64,000 nt of DNA from Pantoea eucrina (lineage in GTDB: Bacteria; Pseudomonadota; Gammaproteobacteria; Enterobacterales; Enterobacteriaceae), in NCBI RefSeq assembly GCF_001691555.1, contig NZ_MAYN01000007.1, positions 315,511 to 379,510 on the forward strand, given 5' to 3'. The notes beneath the pieces were generated by a model that searched no databases, was not told the DNA's origin, and saw only the letters and a program-made list of their open reading frames with translations. Positions within the stretch are counted from its first letter, which is position 1, and each line of letters begins with the position of its first letter. A program made the position numbers and the translations under genes. This document shows positions 1 through 8,226 of this stretch, piece after piece.

Positions 1-119
1 TGCGAGGACGGCGCGGGGCGCGGATTGCTAAGGGGCGCGCCCACTCGCCCCTTAGCCCGTCCGCATGCGCAAGCGCCGCTGAAACTGCCAGAAGCCTGGC
101 GGGCGGAACTCTCTCAGTG

Positions 120-249
120 CCCCGCGCTGCTTAGCGCACAGCTCCGCGCTGCTTAGCGCACAGCTCCGCGCTGCTCAGCGCCCAGCCCCGCGCTGCTCAG
201 CGCACAGCCCCGCGCTGCTTAGCGCACAGCCCCCGCGCTGCTCCGCGCA
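120..249. repeat. 22-bp tandem repeat, six units, downstream of galR
   Basis: Five 22-bp units begin at 120, 142, 164, 186 and 208, and a sixth, altered unit runs from 230 to about 249. The core is CCGCGCTGCTTAGCGCACAG with one to three substitutions per unit. Units 1-5 contain a short dyad, GCGCT-GCTT/GCTC-AGCGC, so each could fold into a 5-bp hairpin; in the sixth the dyad is degenerate. The array starts four bases past the galR stop, on its 3' side, and may act as its transcript end. Bases 1-119 hold no gene that I can support. Confidence 0.85.
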
Positions 250-253
250 TCAC

Positions 254-1255
254 TTAACCGGGCCCACCCACCGAGTGACGCCGTACCAGCGTCGGACTGA
301 ACATATTGGTGACTTCCGGCAGCTCGCTGCCGTGCGCCAGCGCCAGCGCGAGCTGCGCCGCCTGCTGTGCCATGGTGACGATAGGATAGCGCACGGTGGT
401 AAGGCGCGGGCGCACGTAACGTGACACCAGCACATCATCAAAACCGATGAGCGACATCTCTTCCGGCACGCGGATGCCGTTATCACTCAGCACCGCCAGG
501 GCACCCGCGGCCATTGAATCGTTATAACAGGCGACGGCCGTCAGAGACTTGCCGCGTCCCAGCAGTTCTGTCATCGCCTGCTCACCGCCTGTTTCATCCG
601 GCTCACCCCAGGCTACCAGACGATCGTTACAGGGCAGACCATGTTCCCGCAGCGCATCGTAATAACCCTGCAGGCGATCTTCCGCATCAGAAATGGTGTG
701 GGTGGAGCAGATAAAGGCGATATGCGTATGCCCCTGCTGGATAAGATGCCGGGTAGCGAGCCAGGCGCCATAGCGATCGTCCAGCGCGATACAGCGTGAC
801 TCAAAACCCGGGATCAGCCGGTTCAGCAGCACCATACCCGGCACCTGACGCATCAGCATCTCCAGATCGTCCGCCGGGATTTTCTTGGCATGCACCACCA
901 GCGCCGCGCAGCGATGGCGCATCAGCTGCTCAATCGCCTGTCGCTCTTTTTGCTCATTATGGTAACCGTTACCAATCAGCAGAAAGTTGCCGGTCTCGCC
1001 AGCCACTTCATCCACCGCTTTTACCATCGCACCAAAAAAAGGATCGGAGACATCACCGACCACCAGCCCCAGCGTTTCAGTGGATTGCTGCGCCAGCGCA
1101 CGCGCATTGGCGTTAGGGTGATACTGCAGCTGCTCCATCGCCTGTGTTACCGCAAGGCGCGAACCTTCGCTGGCTTTGGGAGAGTTATTGATAACGCGGG
1201 AAACGGTCGCAACCGACACCCCGGCCATACGGGCAACATCCTTAATGGTAGCCAT
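254..1255 (-). CDS. galR: Galactose operon repressor GalR (LacI family)
   Basis: A 333-residue LacI-family repressor that in enterobacteria binds operators of the gal genes and is released by D-galactose. The N-terminal helix-turn-helix (about residues 3-23, KDVARMAGVSVATVSRVIN) and the hinge (NANARALAQQ, about 50-59) are intact. A periplasmic-binding-protein-like domain follows, with the family signatures GLVVGDVSDPFFGAMV and SLIGFDDVLVSRYVRP. The sequence closely matches E. coli GalR from residue 1; the C-terminus (HSVGGPG) is slightly shorter. It is divergent from the BisC-like gene. A LacI-type operator lies 18 bases upstream of its start, which suggests autoregulation. In E. coli galR is also close to aas and omrAB, so the synteny supports the call. 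Confidence 0.96.
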   Translation of the reverse strand: MATIKDVARMAGVSVATVSRVINNSPKASEGSRLAVTQAMEQLQYHPNANARALAQQSTETLGLVVGDVSDPFFGAMVKAVDEVAGETGNFLLIGNGYHNEQKERQAIEQLMRHRCAALVVHAKKIPADDLEMLMRQVPGMVLLNRLIPGFESRCIALDDRYGAWLATRHLIQQGHTHIAFICSTHTISDAEDRLQGYYDALREHGLPCNDRLVAWGEPDETGGEQAMTELLGRGKSLTAVACYNDSMAAGALAVLSDNGIRVPEEMSLIGFDDVLVSRYVRPRLTTVRYPIVTMAQQAAQLALALAHGSELPEVTNMFSPTLVRRHSVGGPG

Positions 1256-1272
1256 GCAATTATCGACATCCA

Positions 1273-1288
1273 GGGAAAACGTTTACAC
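1273..1288. promoter_or_regulatory. GalR/LacI-family operator-like box
   Basis: The 16-mer GGGAAAACGTTTACAC lies 17 bases upstream of the galR ATG. Its right half (CGTTTACAC) matches the GalR half-site perfectly, and its left half matches at 7 of 9 positions. The central CG and overall symmetry follow the GTGTAANCGNTTACAC pattern. Autoregulation of galR, possibly with an effect on the divergent gene at 1450, is inferred. Another LacI-family protein could also bind here. Confidence 0.5.
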
Positions 1289-1449
1289 ATCGCATCAGTG
1301 TTACGGAAAAGCCCCTGAGCCGCAAGCGATCAGAATGCCAGCGTTGTCGCAAAAGCGCGGAAAATCAGCTGCTCACATGCAGACTTCAGGCGGACTGCAG
1401 CCTCATGGTATGCTGCCGCGCACTCTCTTTTTATCTGCCGGACACTCTC

Positions 1450-3723
1450 ATGAAAACACGCGTGCCGCATCTGGCGCACTGGGGCGCTTTTACCGCCGTG
1501 ACGGAAAATGGCCGCCTGACAGGCTGCGAACCCTTCTTTGCCGACGCCGATCCCTCACCGATGATCCATACCATCCCGGAGCTGGTTTACTCTGACAAAC
1601 GTATCCGCCAGCCAATGGTGCGCCGCTCGTGGCTGAAATCACGCGAGCACAGCGATCGTACCCTGCGCGGGCGTGAAGATTTTGTGCCGGTCAGCTGGGA
1701 CACCGCGCTCGATCTGGTGGCGGAAGAGAACCGTCGCGTACGTGAACGTTACGGGGCCTCCGGCATTTTTACCGGCTCATACGGCTGGTCCTCGGCCGGG
1801 CGGGTCAACCATGCGCGGACGCTGGTCCGGCGTTTCTATTTTCAGGGGGGCGGCGGCGTCGATCAGCAGGGGAACTACAGCTGGGGCGCCGCACAGTTCT
1901 TCCTGCCCTATGTGATCGGCACTTATATGCCGCTGACCGGGCGCGTGACCGACTGGCCGCAGGTGGTGGAGCATGCGGAAATTTTTGTCGCCTTTGGTGG
2001 TCTGGCGCTGAAAAATGCGCAGGTCGCGTCGGGCGGAGCGGGGCAGCATAGCCTGAAACCGGCGCTGGAGCAGCTGCGCGCCCGGGGGACACCGGTGATC
2101 AATATCAGTCCGCAGCGCGATGACTGTCCGGCGTGGCTGAACGCCGAATGGATCCCGATTCGGCCCAATACTGACGTCGCGCTGATGCTGGCGCTGGGCT
2201 ATGAGATCCTGCGTAACCGCGCCACTGACGAAGCCTTCCTCGCCACGCATTGCACCGGCTGGCCGCAGCTGCGCGCCTACCTGCTGGGCGAAAGCGACGG
2301 CGTCGCAAAAACGGCAGCCTGGGCGAGTACCATTACCGGTATTCCGGCCGCGCGTATTGCGCAGCTGGCACAACAGCTGGCAGGTAAGCGCAGCTTTATG
2401 ACCAGCGCGTATTCTGTGCAGCGCGCGCATCGCGGTGAGCAGCCCTACTGGATGATGATTGCGCTCTCCTGCATGCTGGGTCAGCCGGGCCTGCCGGGCG
2501 CAGGCTTCTCCTTTGGCCATGGCTCAATGAACAGCGTGGGCAATCCGCGTCAGGAGGGGCCGGCACCAATGATGAGCACCGGGCCTAATCCGGCAAACCT
2601 GGCGATTCCGGTAGCGCGCATCAGCGACATGCTGCTGCAGCCAGGCGAACCCTACGATTTCTGCGGTGAGACGCTGCACTATCCTGATATTCATCTGGTG
2701 CACTGGACGGGCGGTAATCCGTTTCATCATCATCAGCAGCTCAACCGGCTGGTCGCCGGCTGGCAGCGACCCGATACGGTGATTGTGCAGGATATTGTCT
2801 GGACGCCCGCGGCGCAGATGGCGGACATTGTGCTGCCGGTGACCACCACGCTGGAGCGCAACGATATCGGCGGATCGTCGCGCGATCGTTTTGTGCTGGC
2901 GATGCACCAGGCGGTCAGGCCGCAGCATCAGGCAAGAAATGACTTCGATATCTTTGCCGATATCGCCGATCGCCTCGGTTATCGTGAGCGCTTTACGGAA
3001 GGGCGCAATGAGATGCAGTGGATTGAGCATCTCTATCAGCAGTGCGCACAGGCCCATGCGCGACGCGATATCCCTTTCCCGGCGTTCAGTGAGTTCTGGG
3101 AGCGCGGGTTTGTGGAGATCCCCGAGGGCGGAAAACCCTATATCTTTATGGAGGAGTTTCGCGCCGATCCGGACGCACATCCTATCGCCACCGCCAGCGG
3201 CAAAATTGAGCTCTTTTGCCAGACCATCGCGGACTATCAGCTGGATGACTTCGCAGGCCATCCCACCTGGCGTGAGCCGCAGGAGTGGCTGGGTGCGCCG
3301 CTGAGCGCTGACTATCCGCTGCACATGATTTCAGTACAGCCTGCCGACCGGCTGCATAGCCAGCTGGATGCGACCCCTGCCGTTCAGGCCAATAAAACCG
3401 CCGGGCATGAAACGCTGTCGATGCATCCGCAGGATGCTGCACAGCGCGGGATTGCCGACGGGGAAGTGGTTGAGGTAAGCAATGCGCGCGGACGGATGCT
3501 GGCTGGCGTGCGCCTGACCGACGGCGTCGCGCCAGGCGTGGTGATCATCGCGACCGGCGCATGGTTCGATCCCGGCTTTGGCGGTACGTGGCAGCCGTGG
3601 GATCGCGCCGGCAACCCGAACGTGCTGACGCTGGATATCGGTACTTCTTCTCTGACGCAGGGGCCAAATGCGATGAGCTGTCTGGTCGAGGTCAAAAAAC
3701 ATCGCGGTTGCACAACCCACTAA
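1450..3723 (+). CDS. Cytosolic molybdopterin S-/N-oxide reductase, BisC-like
   Basis: A 757-residue enzyme of the DMSO reductase family, closest in layout to biotin sulfoxide reductase BisC. In this group a serine ligates the molybdenum: NYSWGAAQ carries the candidate ligand Ser144, and SYGWSSAGR (about 110-118) matches the conserved Tyr-Trp active-site region. There is no N-terminal Fe-S cysteine motif, twin-arginine signal or lipobox, so the protein should stay in the cytosol and take electrons from a soluble donor. The start at 1450 is chosen because homology with BisC begins right after it (LAHWG); an in-frame ATG at 1405 adds 15 unconserved residues. No electron-transfer subunit or chaperone gene is adjacent. 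The substrate (biotin sulfoxide, methionine sulfoxide or TMAO) cannot be read from the sequence. Confidence 0.85.
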   Translation: MKTRVPHLAHWGAFTAVTENGRLTGCEPFFADADPSPMIHTIPELVYSDKRIRQPMVRRSWLKSREHSDRTLRGREDFVPVSWDTALDLVAEENRRVRERYGASGIFTGSYGWSSAGRVNHARTLVRRFYFQGGGGVDQQGNYSWGAAQFFLPYVIGTYMPLTGRVTDWPQVVEHAEIFVAFGGLALKNAQVASGGAGQHSLKPALEQLRARGTPVINISPQRDDCPAWLNAEWIPIRPNTDVALMLALGYEILRNRATDEAFLATHCTGWPQLRAYLLGESDGVAKTAAWASTITGIPAARIAQLAQQLAGKRSFMTSAYSVQRAHRGEQPYWMMIALSCMLGQPGLPGAGFSFGHGSMNSVGNPRQEGPAPMMSTGPNPANLAIPVARISDMLLQPGEPYDFCGETLHYPDIHLVHWTGGNPFHHHQQLNRLVAGWQRPDTVIVQDIVWTPAAQMADIVLPVTTTLERNDIGGSSRDRFVLAMHQAVRPQHQARNDFDIFADIADRLGYRERFTEGRNEMQWIEHLYQQCAQAHARRDIPFPAFSEFWERGFVEIPEGGKPYIFMEEFRADPDAHPIATASGKIELFCQTIADYQLDDFAGHPTWREPQEWLGAPLSADYPLHMISVQPADRLHSQLDATPAVQANKTAGHETLSMHPQDAAQRGIADGEVVEVSNARGRMLAGVRLTDGVAPGVVIIATGAWFDPGFGGTWQPWDRAGNPNVLTLDIGTSSLTQGPNAMSCLVEVKKHRGCTTH

Positions 3724-3734
3724 CAATCTCACCG

Positions 3735-3802
3735 CTGGTTACATTTTGCGGGCAACTGTTGCGTTTAAGCAGGTGCAGGGCGGTCAGCCCGCTTGCTACA
3801 GT
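3735..3802 (+). promoter_or_regulatory. OmpR-type control region and promoter of the first Omr sRNA
   Basis: CTGGTTACATTT (3735-3746) and GTTGCGTTTA (3758-3767) recur upstream of the second Omr gene at nearly the same distance from the RNA start (-74 and -51 here, -73 and -50 there). A TACAGT -10 element occupies 3797-3802. In E. coli both omr genes are activated by OmpR; assigning these boxes to OmpR is inference from position and conservation. Confidence 0.55.
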
Positions 3803-3808
3803 CAGGGT

Positions 3809-3884
3809 CCCAGAGGTATTGATGGGTGAACATCAACACGTTTTTTTGATTACACCAACCTGCGCAGATGCGCAGGTTTTTTTT
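3809..3884 (+). ncRNA. omrA: OmrA/OmrB-family small RNA, first copy
   Basis: The RNA begins CCCAGAGGTATTGATGGGTG, the conserved 5' end of E. coli OmrA and OmrB that pairs with outer-membrane-protein and regulator mRNAs through Hfq. It ends in an intrinsic terminator: stem CCTGCGC (3859-3865) and GCGCAGG (3870-3876), loop AGAT, then eight T residues (3877-3884). Predicted length is 76 nt, against about 82-88 in E. coli. The E. coli pair also lies between aas and galR. A run of seven T residues at 3841-3847 inside the RNA is unusual and could cause early termination. Which copy is OmrA and which OmrB is uncertain; the terminator stem is that of E. coli. Confidence 0.9.
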
Positions 3885-3921
3885 GTCCGCTGTCTCTGCA
3901 AATAACTGAAACACAGTTTTC

Positions 3922-3951
3922 CTGTCAACTTACCAGGCCTTTCTTTATAAC
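3922..3951 (+). promoter_or_regulatory. Candidate promoter of the FtsI-like gene
   Basis: CTGTCA (3922-3927) and TATAAC (3946-3951) are 18 bases apart, downstream of the sRNA terminator and 46 bases before the ATG at 3998. This is a modest sigma-70 match by eye. Read-through from the sRNA promoter is the alternative. Confidence 0.35.
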
Positions 3952-3997
3952 AGCCGATAACCAGTCCGGATAACGACTTTTACCGCAGCGGAATGCT

Positions 3998-5728
3998 ATG
4001 CCTCCAATCAAAAAATTTCTGGGTAAAGACCAGATTAAAGCCCCGTTTAACCCGTTTCGTTTTCGTCTGATCTGTCTGGGCGTGCTGACCTGTATGGGAC
4101 TGCTGCTCGCCCGCGTCGGCGATCTGCAGCTCATCAACCACCCGATGCTTGAGCATGAAGCGGACCAGCGTTCGCTGCGCACCGTTACGCTGCCCACAAA
4201 TCGGGGCACGCTGCTGGATCGCGACGGCCAGGCGCTGGCACTGAGCGTGCCGTCGCGCGACATCATCGCCGATCCCAAACGCGTGCTGGAGGCGAATCCC
4301 GACTTCAGCAGTGCAAAGTGGGGATACCTGGCTGCGGCGCTCAGCCTTCGGCCGGAAGATCTGCAGGCGCAGATCGTGGCTAATCCGAAAAAACGGTTTC
4401 TCTATCTGGGACGTAAAATCGAGCTGGGCATAGCCAAAGATATCGCGGAACTGCATCTGAAAGGGATCAGCTCGGTGTATAACGACAGCCGTTTTTATCC
4501 GATGAGTGAAGCGGCCGCGCCGCTGATTGGCATTGTCGGTGCCGACAGTAACGGGCTTAACGGGCTGGAGAAAGGGTTTGATCGGGTGCTGCAGGGCGAG
4601 CCGGGCAAAGAGGTCTATCGCCAGGATGGTGAGGGTAATATTATTTCGATGATTGAGTATGAGCCGCCGAAGCAGCCGCCCACGGTGCAGCTCAGCATCG
4701 ATAAGTTTGATCAGTTTACCCTCTACAGCAGGCTGCGCGACGGTGTGCTGCTGAACAAAGCGGACTCCGGCGCTGCGGTGCTGGTGAAGATCGATACCGG
4801 TGAAATTCTGGCAATGGCATCGTATCCGTCGTTTAACCCGAATAATTTTGATAAAGCGACGCCCGCTCAGATGCGTAACGTTGCCATTAATGACAGTTTT
4901 GAACCCGGTTCAACGGTCAAACCGCTGGTGGTGATGGAGGGGCTGGAGCGCCATCTGGTCAGGCCTGATTCGGTGATCGATACCACGCCCTACAGCGTCA
5001 ATGGCCACCTTATCCGCGATGTCGGCCACTGGCCGCGTCTCACCATGACCGGCATTCTGCAAAAATCGAGTGACATCGGCGTATCGCACATTGCACTGGC
5101 GATGCCGGCAGAAGCGCTGGTCAATACCTATCAGGCATTTGGCCTCGGCAAGCCTACCGGGCTGGGATTAACCGGCGAGAGCGTGGGCTACTTTCCGCTG
5201 CATCGCGAGCGCTGGGCGGATATTGAACGCGCAACGTTCTCCTTTGGCTATGGCCTGCGCGTGACGCCGCTGCAGATTGCGCGCGAATATGCCACGCTGG
5301 GCTCGTTTGGCGTTTATCGCCCGCTGTCGATAACCAAAGTTACACCGCCGGTGCTGGGCAAGCAGGTTGCCAATCCGCAGATTGTGCAGACCGTGGTGCA
5401 TATGCTGGAGAGTGACGTACTGCCGGGCGGCACCGGTATCAAGGCTGCGGTACCGGGTTATCGCCTGGCGACCAAAACCGGTACCGCAGAGAAGATGGGC
5501 AGCAGCGGCAAATATGATGGCGGTTACGTGAACTATACCGCCGGGATCGCGCCAGCCAGCCACCCGGAGGTGGCGCTGGTGGTGATGATCAACCATCCCA
5601 CCGCGGGCGATCACTTCGGCGGATCGGTGGCCGCTCCGATCTTCGGCAATATTATGGGGCCGGTGCTGAAGCACATGAACATTGCGCCGGATGCGCTTTA
5701 CAGCAAGCCGCCGTCAGATAAATCCTAG
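3998..5728 (+). CDS. Second FtsI-like class B penicillin-binding protein
   Basis: A 576-residue paralogue of the division transpeptidase FtsI (PBP3). A short cytosolic N-terminus and one membrane segment (about 23-40) precede a pedestal domain (NRGTLLDRDG near 68-77) and a transpeptidase domain. The catalytic serine motif is STVK (305-308), and KTGT is at 493-496. The middle motif reads SSD (357-359), where E. coli FtsI has SSN. The real ftsI belongs to the dcw cluster, which is not here, so this should be an accessory copy comparable to PBP3SAL of Salmonella. It sits between the two Omr sRNA genes, with its start 114 bases after the first sRNA terminator. Transpeptidase function is well supported; when the cell uses it is unknown. 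Confidence 0.88.
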   Translation: MPPIKKFLGKDQIKAPFNPFRFRLICLGVLTCMGLLLARVGDLQLINHPMLEHEADQRSLRTVTLPTNRGTLLDRDGQALALSVPSRDIIADPKRVLEANPDFSSAKWGYLAAALSLRPEDLQAQIVANPKKRFLYLGRKIELGIAKDIAELHLKGISSVYNDSRFYPMSEAAAPLIGIVGADSNGLNGLEKGFDRVLQGEPGKEVYRQDGEGNIISMIEYEPPKQPPTVQLSIDKFDQFTLYSRLRDGVLLNKADSGAAVLVKIDTGEILAMASYPSFNPNNFDKATPAQMRNVAINDSFEPGSTVKPLVVMEGLERHLVRPDSVIDTTPYSVNGHLIRDVGHWPRLTMTGILQKSSDIGVSHIALAMPAEALVNTYQAFGLGKPTGLGLTGESVGYFPLHRERWADIERATFSFGYGLRVTPLQIAREYATLGSFGVYRPLSITKVTPPVLGKQVANPQIVQTVVHMLESDVLPGGTGIKAAVPGYRLATKTGTAEKMGSSGKYDGGYVNYTAGIAPASHPEVALVVMINHPTAGDHFGGSVAAPIFGNIMGPVLKHMNIAPDALYSKPPSDKS

Positions 5729-5736
5729 CCAAATCA

Positions 5737-5800
5737 AAATGTAACCAGCAGGAGGTGCTGTTCACACCTGGTTGCATTTCACCGAATACGGTTGCGTTTA
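5737..5800 (+). promoter_or_regulatory. OmpR-type control region of the second Omr sRNA, with an inverted half
   Basis: CTGGTTGCATTT (5768-5779) and GTTGCGTTTA (5791-5800) repeat the module found upstream of the first copy. An extra inverted element, AAATGTAACCAG (5737-5748), is complementary to the first box at 11 of 12 positions and starts just past the stop of the PBP gene. The result is an inverted pair with a 19-base spacer. Binding by OmpR is inferred. Confidence 0.5.
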
Positions 5801-5840
5801 GCCGCTGTTATTCCTCAGGCTGCTGCGCGACGATAGCGAT

Positions 5841-5949
5841 CCCAGAGGTATGATTGGTGTGAAGATCGGCTGCTGCGGCAGCGATACCTGCAGTGCAGGT
5901 ATAACCCTGTTCGGTTGCACCGACCCACGCAGACGCGTGGGTTTTTTTT
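5841..5949 (+). ncRNA. omrB: OmrA/OmrB-family small RNA, second and longer copy
   Basis: The 5' end CCCAGAGGTATGATTGGTG matches the Omr signature with one T missing after GGTA. The terminator is CCCACGC (5924-5930), loop AGAC, GCGTGGG (5935-5941) and eight T residues. Predicted length is 109 nt, longer than the first copy and than either E. coli RNA. The extra length lies in the middle and includes ATACCTGCA-G-TGCAGGTAT (5884-5902), a perfect 9-bp inverted repeat, preceded by a GCTGC/GCAGC dyad. The gene lies 112 bases beyond the PBP stop and ends 126 bases before aas. The OmrB label follows order and is tentative; membership of the Omr family is well supported. Confidence 0.85.
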
Positions 5950-6075
5950 ATCTTATTCCTGCGGCTCCGCGTCGCAGTTTGTCAGGGACTCCGCTTTAAT
6001 TCTGCTCTGTACTTGTCGCCGCCCGGCAAATCCTGCAAGGTAATTATCATTTTTTGACTTTGCTAAGGAGCTGGC

Positions 6076-8226
6076 ATGCTGTTTAACATTTTGCGTACTC
6101 TCTGTCGCCTGCTATGGCGCGTGGAGCTGCGCGGCGATCTCACGGCGCTGCATAAAGAGAAAGTGCTGATCACCCCTAACCATATGTCCTTTCTGGATGG
6201 CGTGCTGGTTGCGCTGTTTTTACCGATCAGACCGGTATTTGCTGTCTATTCTGCGATCAGCACCCGCTGGTATATGCGCCTGCTGACGCCCATTATCGAT
6301 TTTGTTCCGCTTGATCCTGCTAAGCCGATGTCGGTTAAACACCTGGTCCGCATGATCAATACCGGCCGCCCGGTCGTGATTTTTCCGGAAGGTCGCATCA
6401 CCGTGACCGGGTCGCTGATGAAGATCTACAGCGGTGCCGGCTTTGTGGCAGCCAAATCGGGCGCAACGGTCGTGCCGATGCGCATTGAAGGGGCGGAGTA
6501 CACGCCGTTTGGTCGTCTCGGCGGGGTTTTCAAACGGCGTCTGTTTCCCCGTATTACGCTGAGCGTGCTGCCGGCGACCCATATTCCGATGCCGGAAGCG
6601 AAACGCGCCCGCGATCGGCGCGTGCTGGCAGGCGAACACCTGCACCATATTATGATGGAAGCGCGCATGGCGGTGCGCCCGCGTGAAACGCTGTATGAAG
6701 CATTTCTCAACGCGCGTACCCGCTACGGACTGACCAAAGCCTGTATTGAAGATGTGAATTTCCAGCCAGACAGCTATACCGGGCTGCTGAAAAAGGCGCT
6801 TGGGGTCGGACGTATTCTTGAGCGCTACAGCCGGCAGGGGGAGTATATCGGCCTGCTGCTGCCTAATGCCACCGTGACCGCTGCGGCGATCCTCGGTGCA
6901 TCAATGCGCGGGCGCGTGCCGGCCATGCTTAACTATACGGCTGGCGTCAGCGGCATGCGTGCCGCGCTGACCGCCTCGCAGGTAAAAACCGTGTTTACCT
7001 CACGCCAGTTTCTGGAAAAAGGCAATCTGTGGCATCTGCCGCAGGGGCTGACTGAAGTTGAATGGATCTACCTCGAAGATCTGAAAGAGACGGTAACGCT
7101 GCAGGATAAACTGTGGATCCTCGGCCATCTGCTGCTGCCGCGCCGGGCACAGCTGGCGCAGCAGCCGGAAGAGGCGGCGATGGTGCTGTTTACCTCTGGA
7201 TCGGAAGGCTATCCCAAAGGGGTGGTGCATTCCCATAAAAGCCTGCTGGCTAACGTAGAGCAGATCCGCACCGTGGCCGACTTTACGCCGCGCGATCGCT
7301 TTATGTCAGCACTGCCGCTGTTTCACGCCTTCGGTCTGACGGTGGGCCTGTTTACACCGCTGCTGACCGGGGCGCAGGTTTTCCTCTATCCCAGTCCGCT
7401 GCACTATCGCATCGTGCCGGAGCTGGTTTATGACCGCAACTGCACCGTGCTGTTCGGTACGTCAACGTTTCTGGGTAACTACGCGCGTTTCGCCAGCCCC
7501 TATGATTTCGCCCGTTTGCGCTACGTGGTCGCCGGTGCGGAGAAGCTGCAGGAAGGCACGCGCCAGCTCTATATGGAGAAATATGGCATCCGTATACTGG
7601 AAGGCTATGGCGTCACCGAGTGCGCACCGGTTGTGGCGATCAACGTGCCGATGGCTGCCCGCACGCATACCGTTGGCCGTCTGCTGCCCGGCATGGATTC
7701 CCGCCTGATTTCAGTGCCGGGCATTGAGCAGGGGGGCCGGCTGCAGCTGCGTGGCCCGAATATCATGAATGGCTATCTGCGCGTTGACGCGCCCGGCGTG
7801 CTGGAGCCGCCCGTGGCGGACAATGGCGAAGGTGTGATGGAGGCGGGCTGGTATGATACCGGGGATATTGTCAGCTTCGATGAAGGCGGCTTTTGTCAGA
7901 TTCAGGGCCGGGCGAAGCGCTTTGCCAAGATAGCGGGTGAGATGGTGTCGCTGGAGAGCGTTGAACAGATCGCGCTGAAAGCCTCCGGCGAAAAACAGCA
8001 TGCCGCCTCGCTGCGGCCGGACGGTAATCGTGGCGAAGCGCTGGTGCTGTTTACCACCGACAGTGAGCTGACGCGCGAGCAGCTGCTGCAGGCGGCGCGT
8101 GAAACAGGTGCGCCAGAGCTGGCGGTACCGCGCGATATCCGCGTCATGAAACAGCTGCCGCTGCTGGGCAGCGGCAAGCCAGACTACGTCAGCCTGAAGC
8201 AGCTGGCAGAAGAGAAGAGAGCATGA
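6076..8226 (+). CDS. aas: Bifunctional 2-acylglycerophosphoethanolamine acyltransferase / acyl-ACP synthetase Aas
   Basis: A 716-residue inner-membrane enzyme that re-acylates 2-acyl-lysophosphatidylethanolamine. The C-terminal AMP-binding domain charges acyl carrier protein and the N-terminal domain transfers the acyl chain. The acyltransferase motif NHMSFLD places His36 and Asp41 where E. coli has its catalytic pair, and FPEGR is the second motif. The AMP-binding domain carries [11 protein letters not shown] near residues 375-385 and [16 protein letters not shown] precedes the ATG. The stop overlaps the lplT start by 4 bases, so the two are translationally coupled: LplT brings lysophospholipid in and Aas repairs it. 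Confidence 0.97.
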   Translation: MLFNILRTLCRLLWRVELRGDLTALHKEKVLITPNHMSFLDGVLVALFLPIRPVFAVYSAISTRWYMRLLTPIIDFVPLDPAKPMSVKHLVRMINTGRPVVIFPEGRITVTGSLMKIYSGAGFVAAKSGATVVPMRIEGAEYTPFGRLGGVFKRRLFPRITLSVLPATHIPMPEAKRARDRRVLAGEHLHHIMMEARMAVRPRETLYEAFLNARTRYGLTKACIEDVNFQPDSYTGLLKKALGVGRILERYSRQGEYIGLLLPNATVTAAAILGASMRGRVPAMLNYTAGVSGMRAALTASQVKTVFTSRQFLEKGNLWHLPQGLTEVEWIYLEDLKETVTLQDKLWILGHLLLPRRAQLAQQPEEAAMVLFTSGSEGYPKGVVHSHKSLLANVEQIRTVADFTPRDRFMSALPLFHAFGLTVGLFTPLLTGAQVFLYPSPLHYRIVPELVYDRNCTVLFGTSTFLGNYARFASPYDFARLRYVVAGAEKLQEGTRQLYMEKYGIRILEGYGVTECAPVVAINVPMAARTHTVGRLLPGMDSRLISVPGIEQGGRLQLRGPNIMNGYLRVDAPGVLEPPVADNGEGVMEAGWYDTGDIVSFDEGGFCQIQGRAKRFAKIAGEMVSLESVEQIALKASGEKQHAASLRPDGNRGEALVLFTTDSELTREQLLQAARETGAPELAVPRDIRVMKQLPLLGSGKPDYVSLKQLAEEKRA

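Noticed and set aside
2524..3324. 266-codon open frame antisense to the molybdoenzyme gene
   Set aside because: No ribosome binding site or family resemblance; the plus strand explains the sequence fully.
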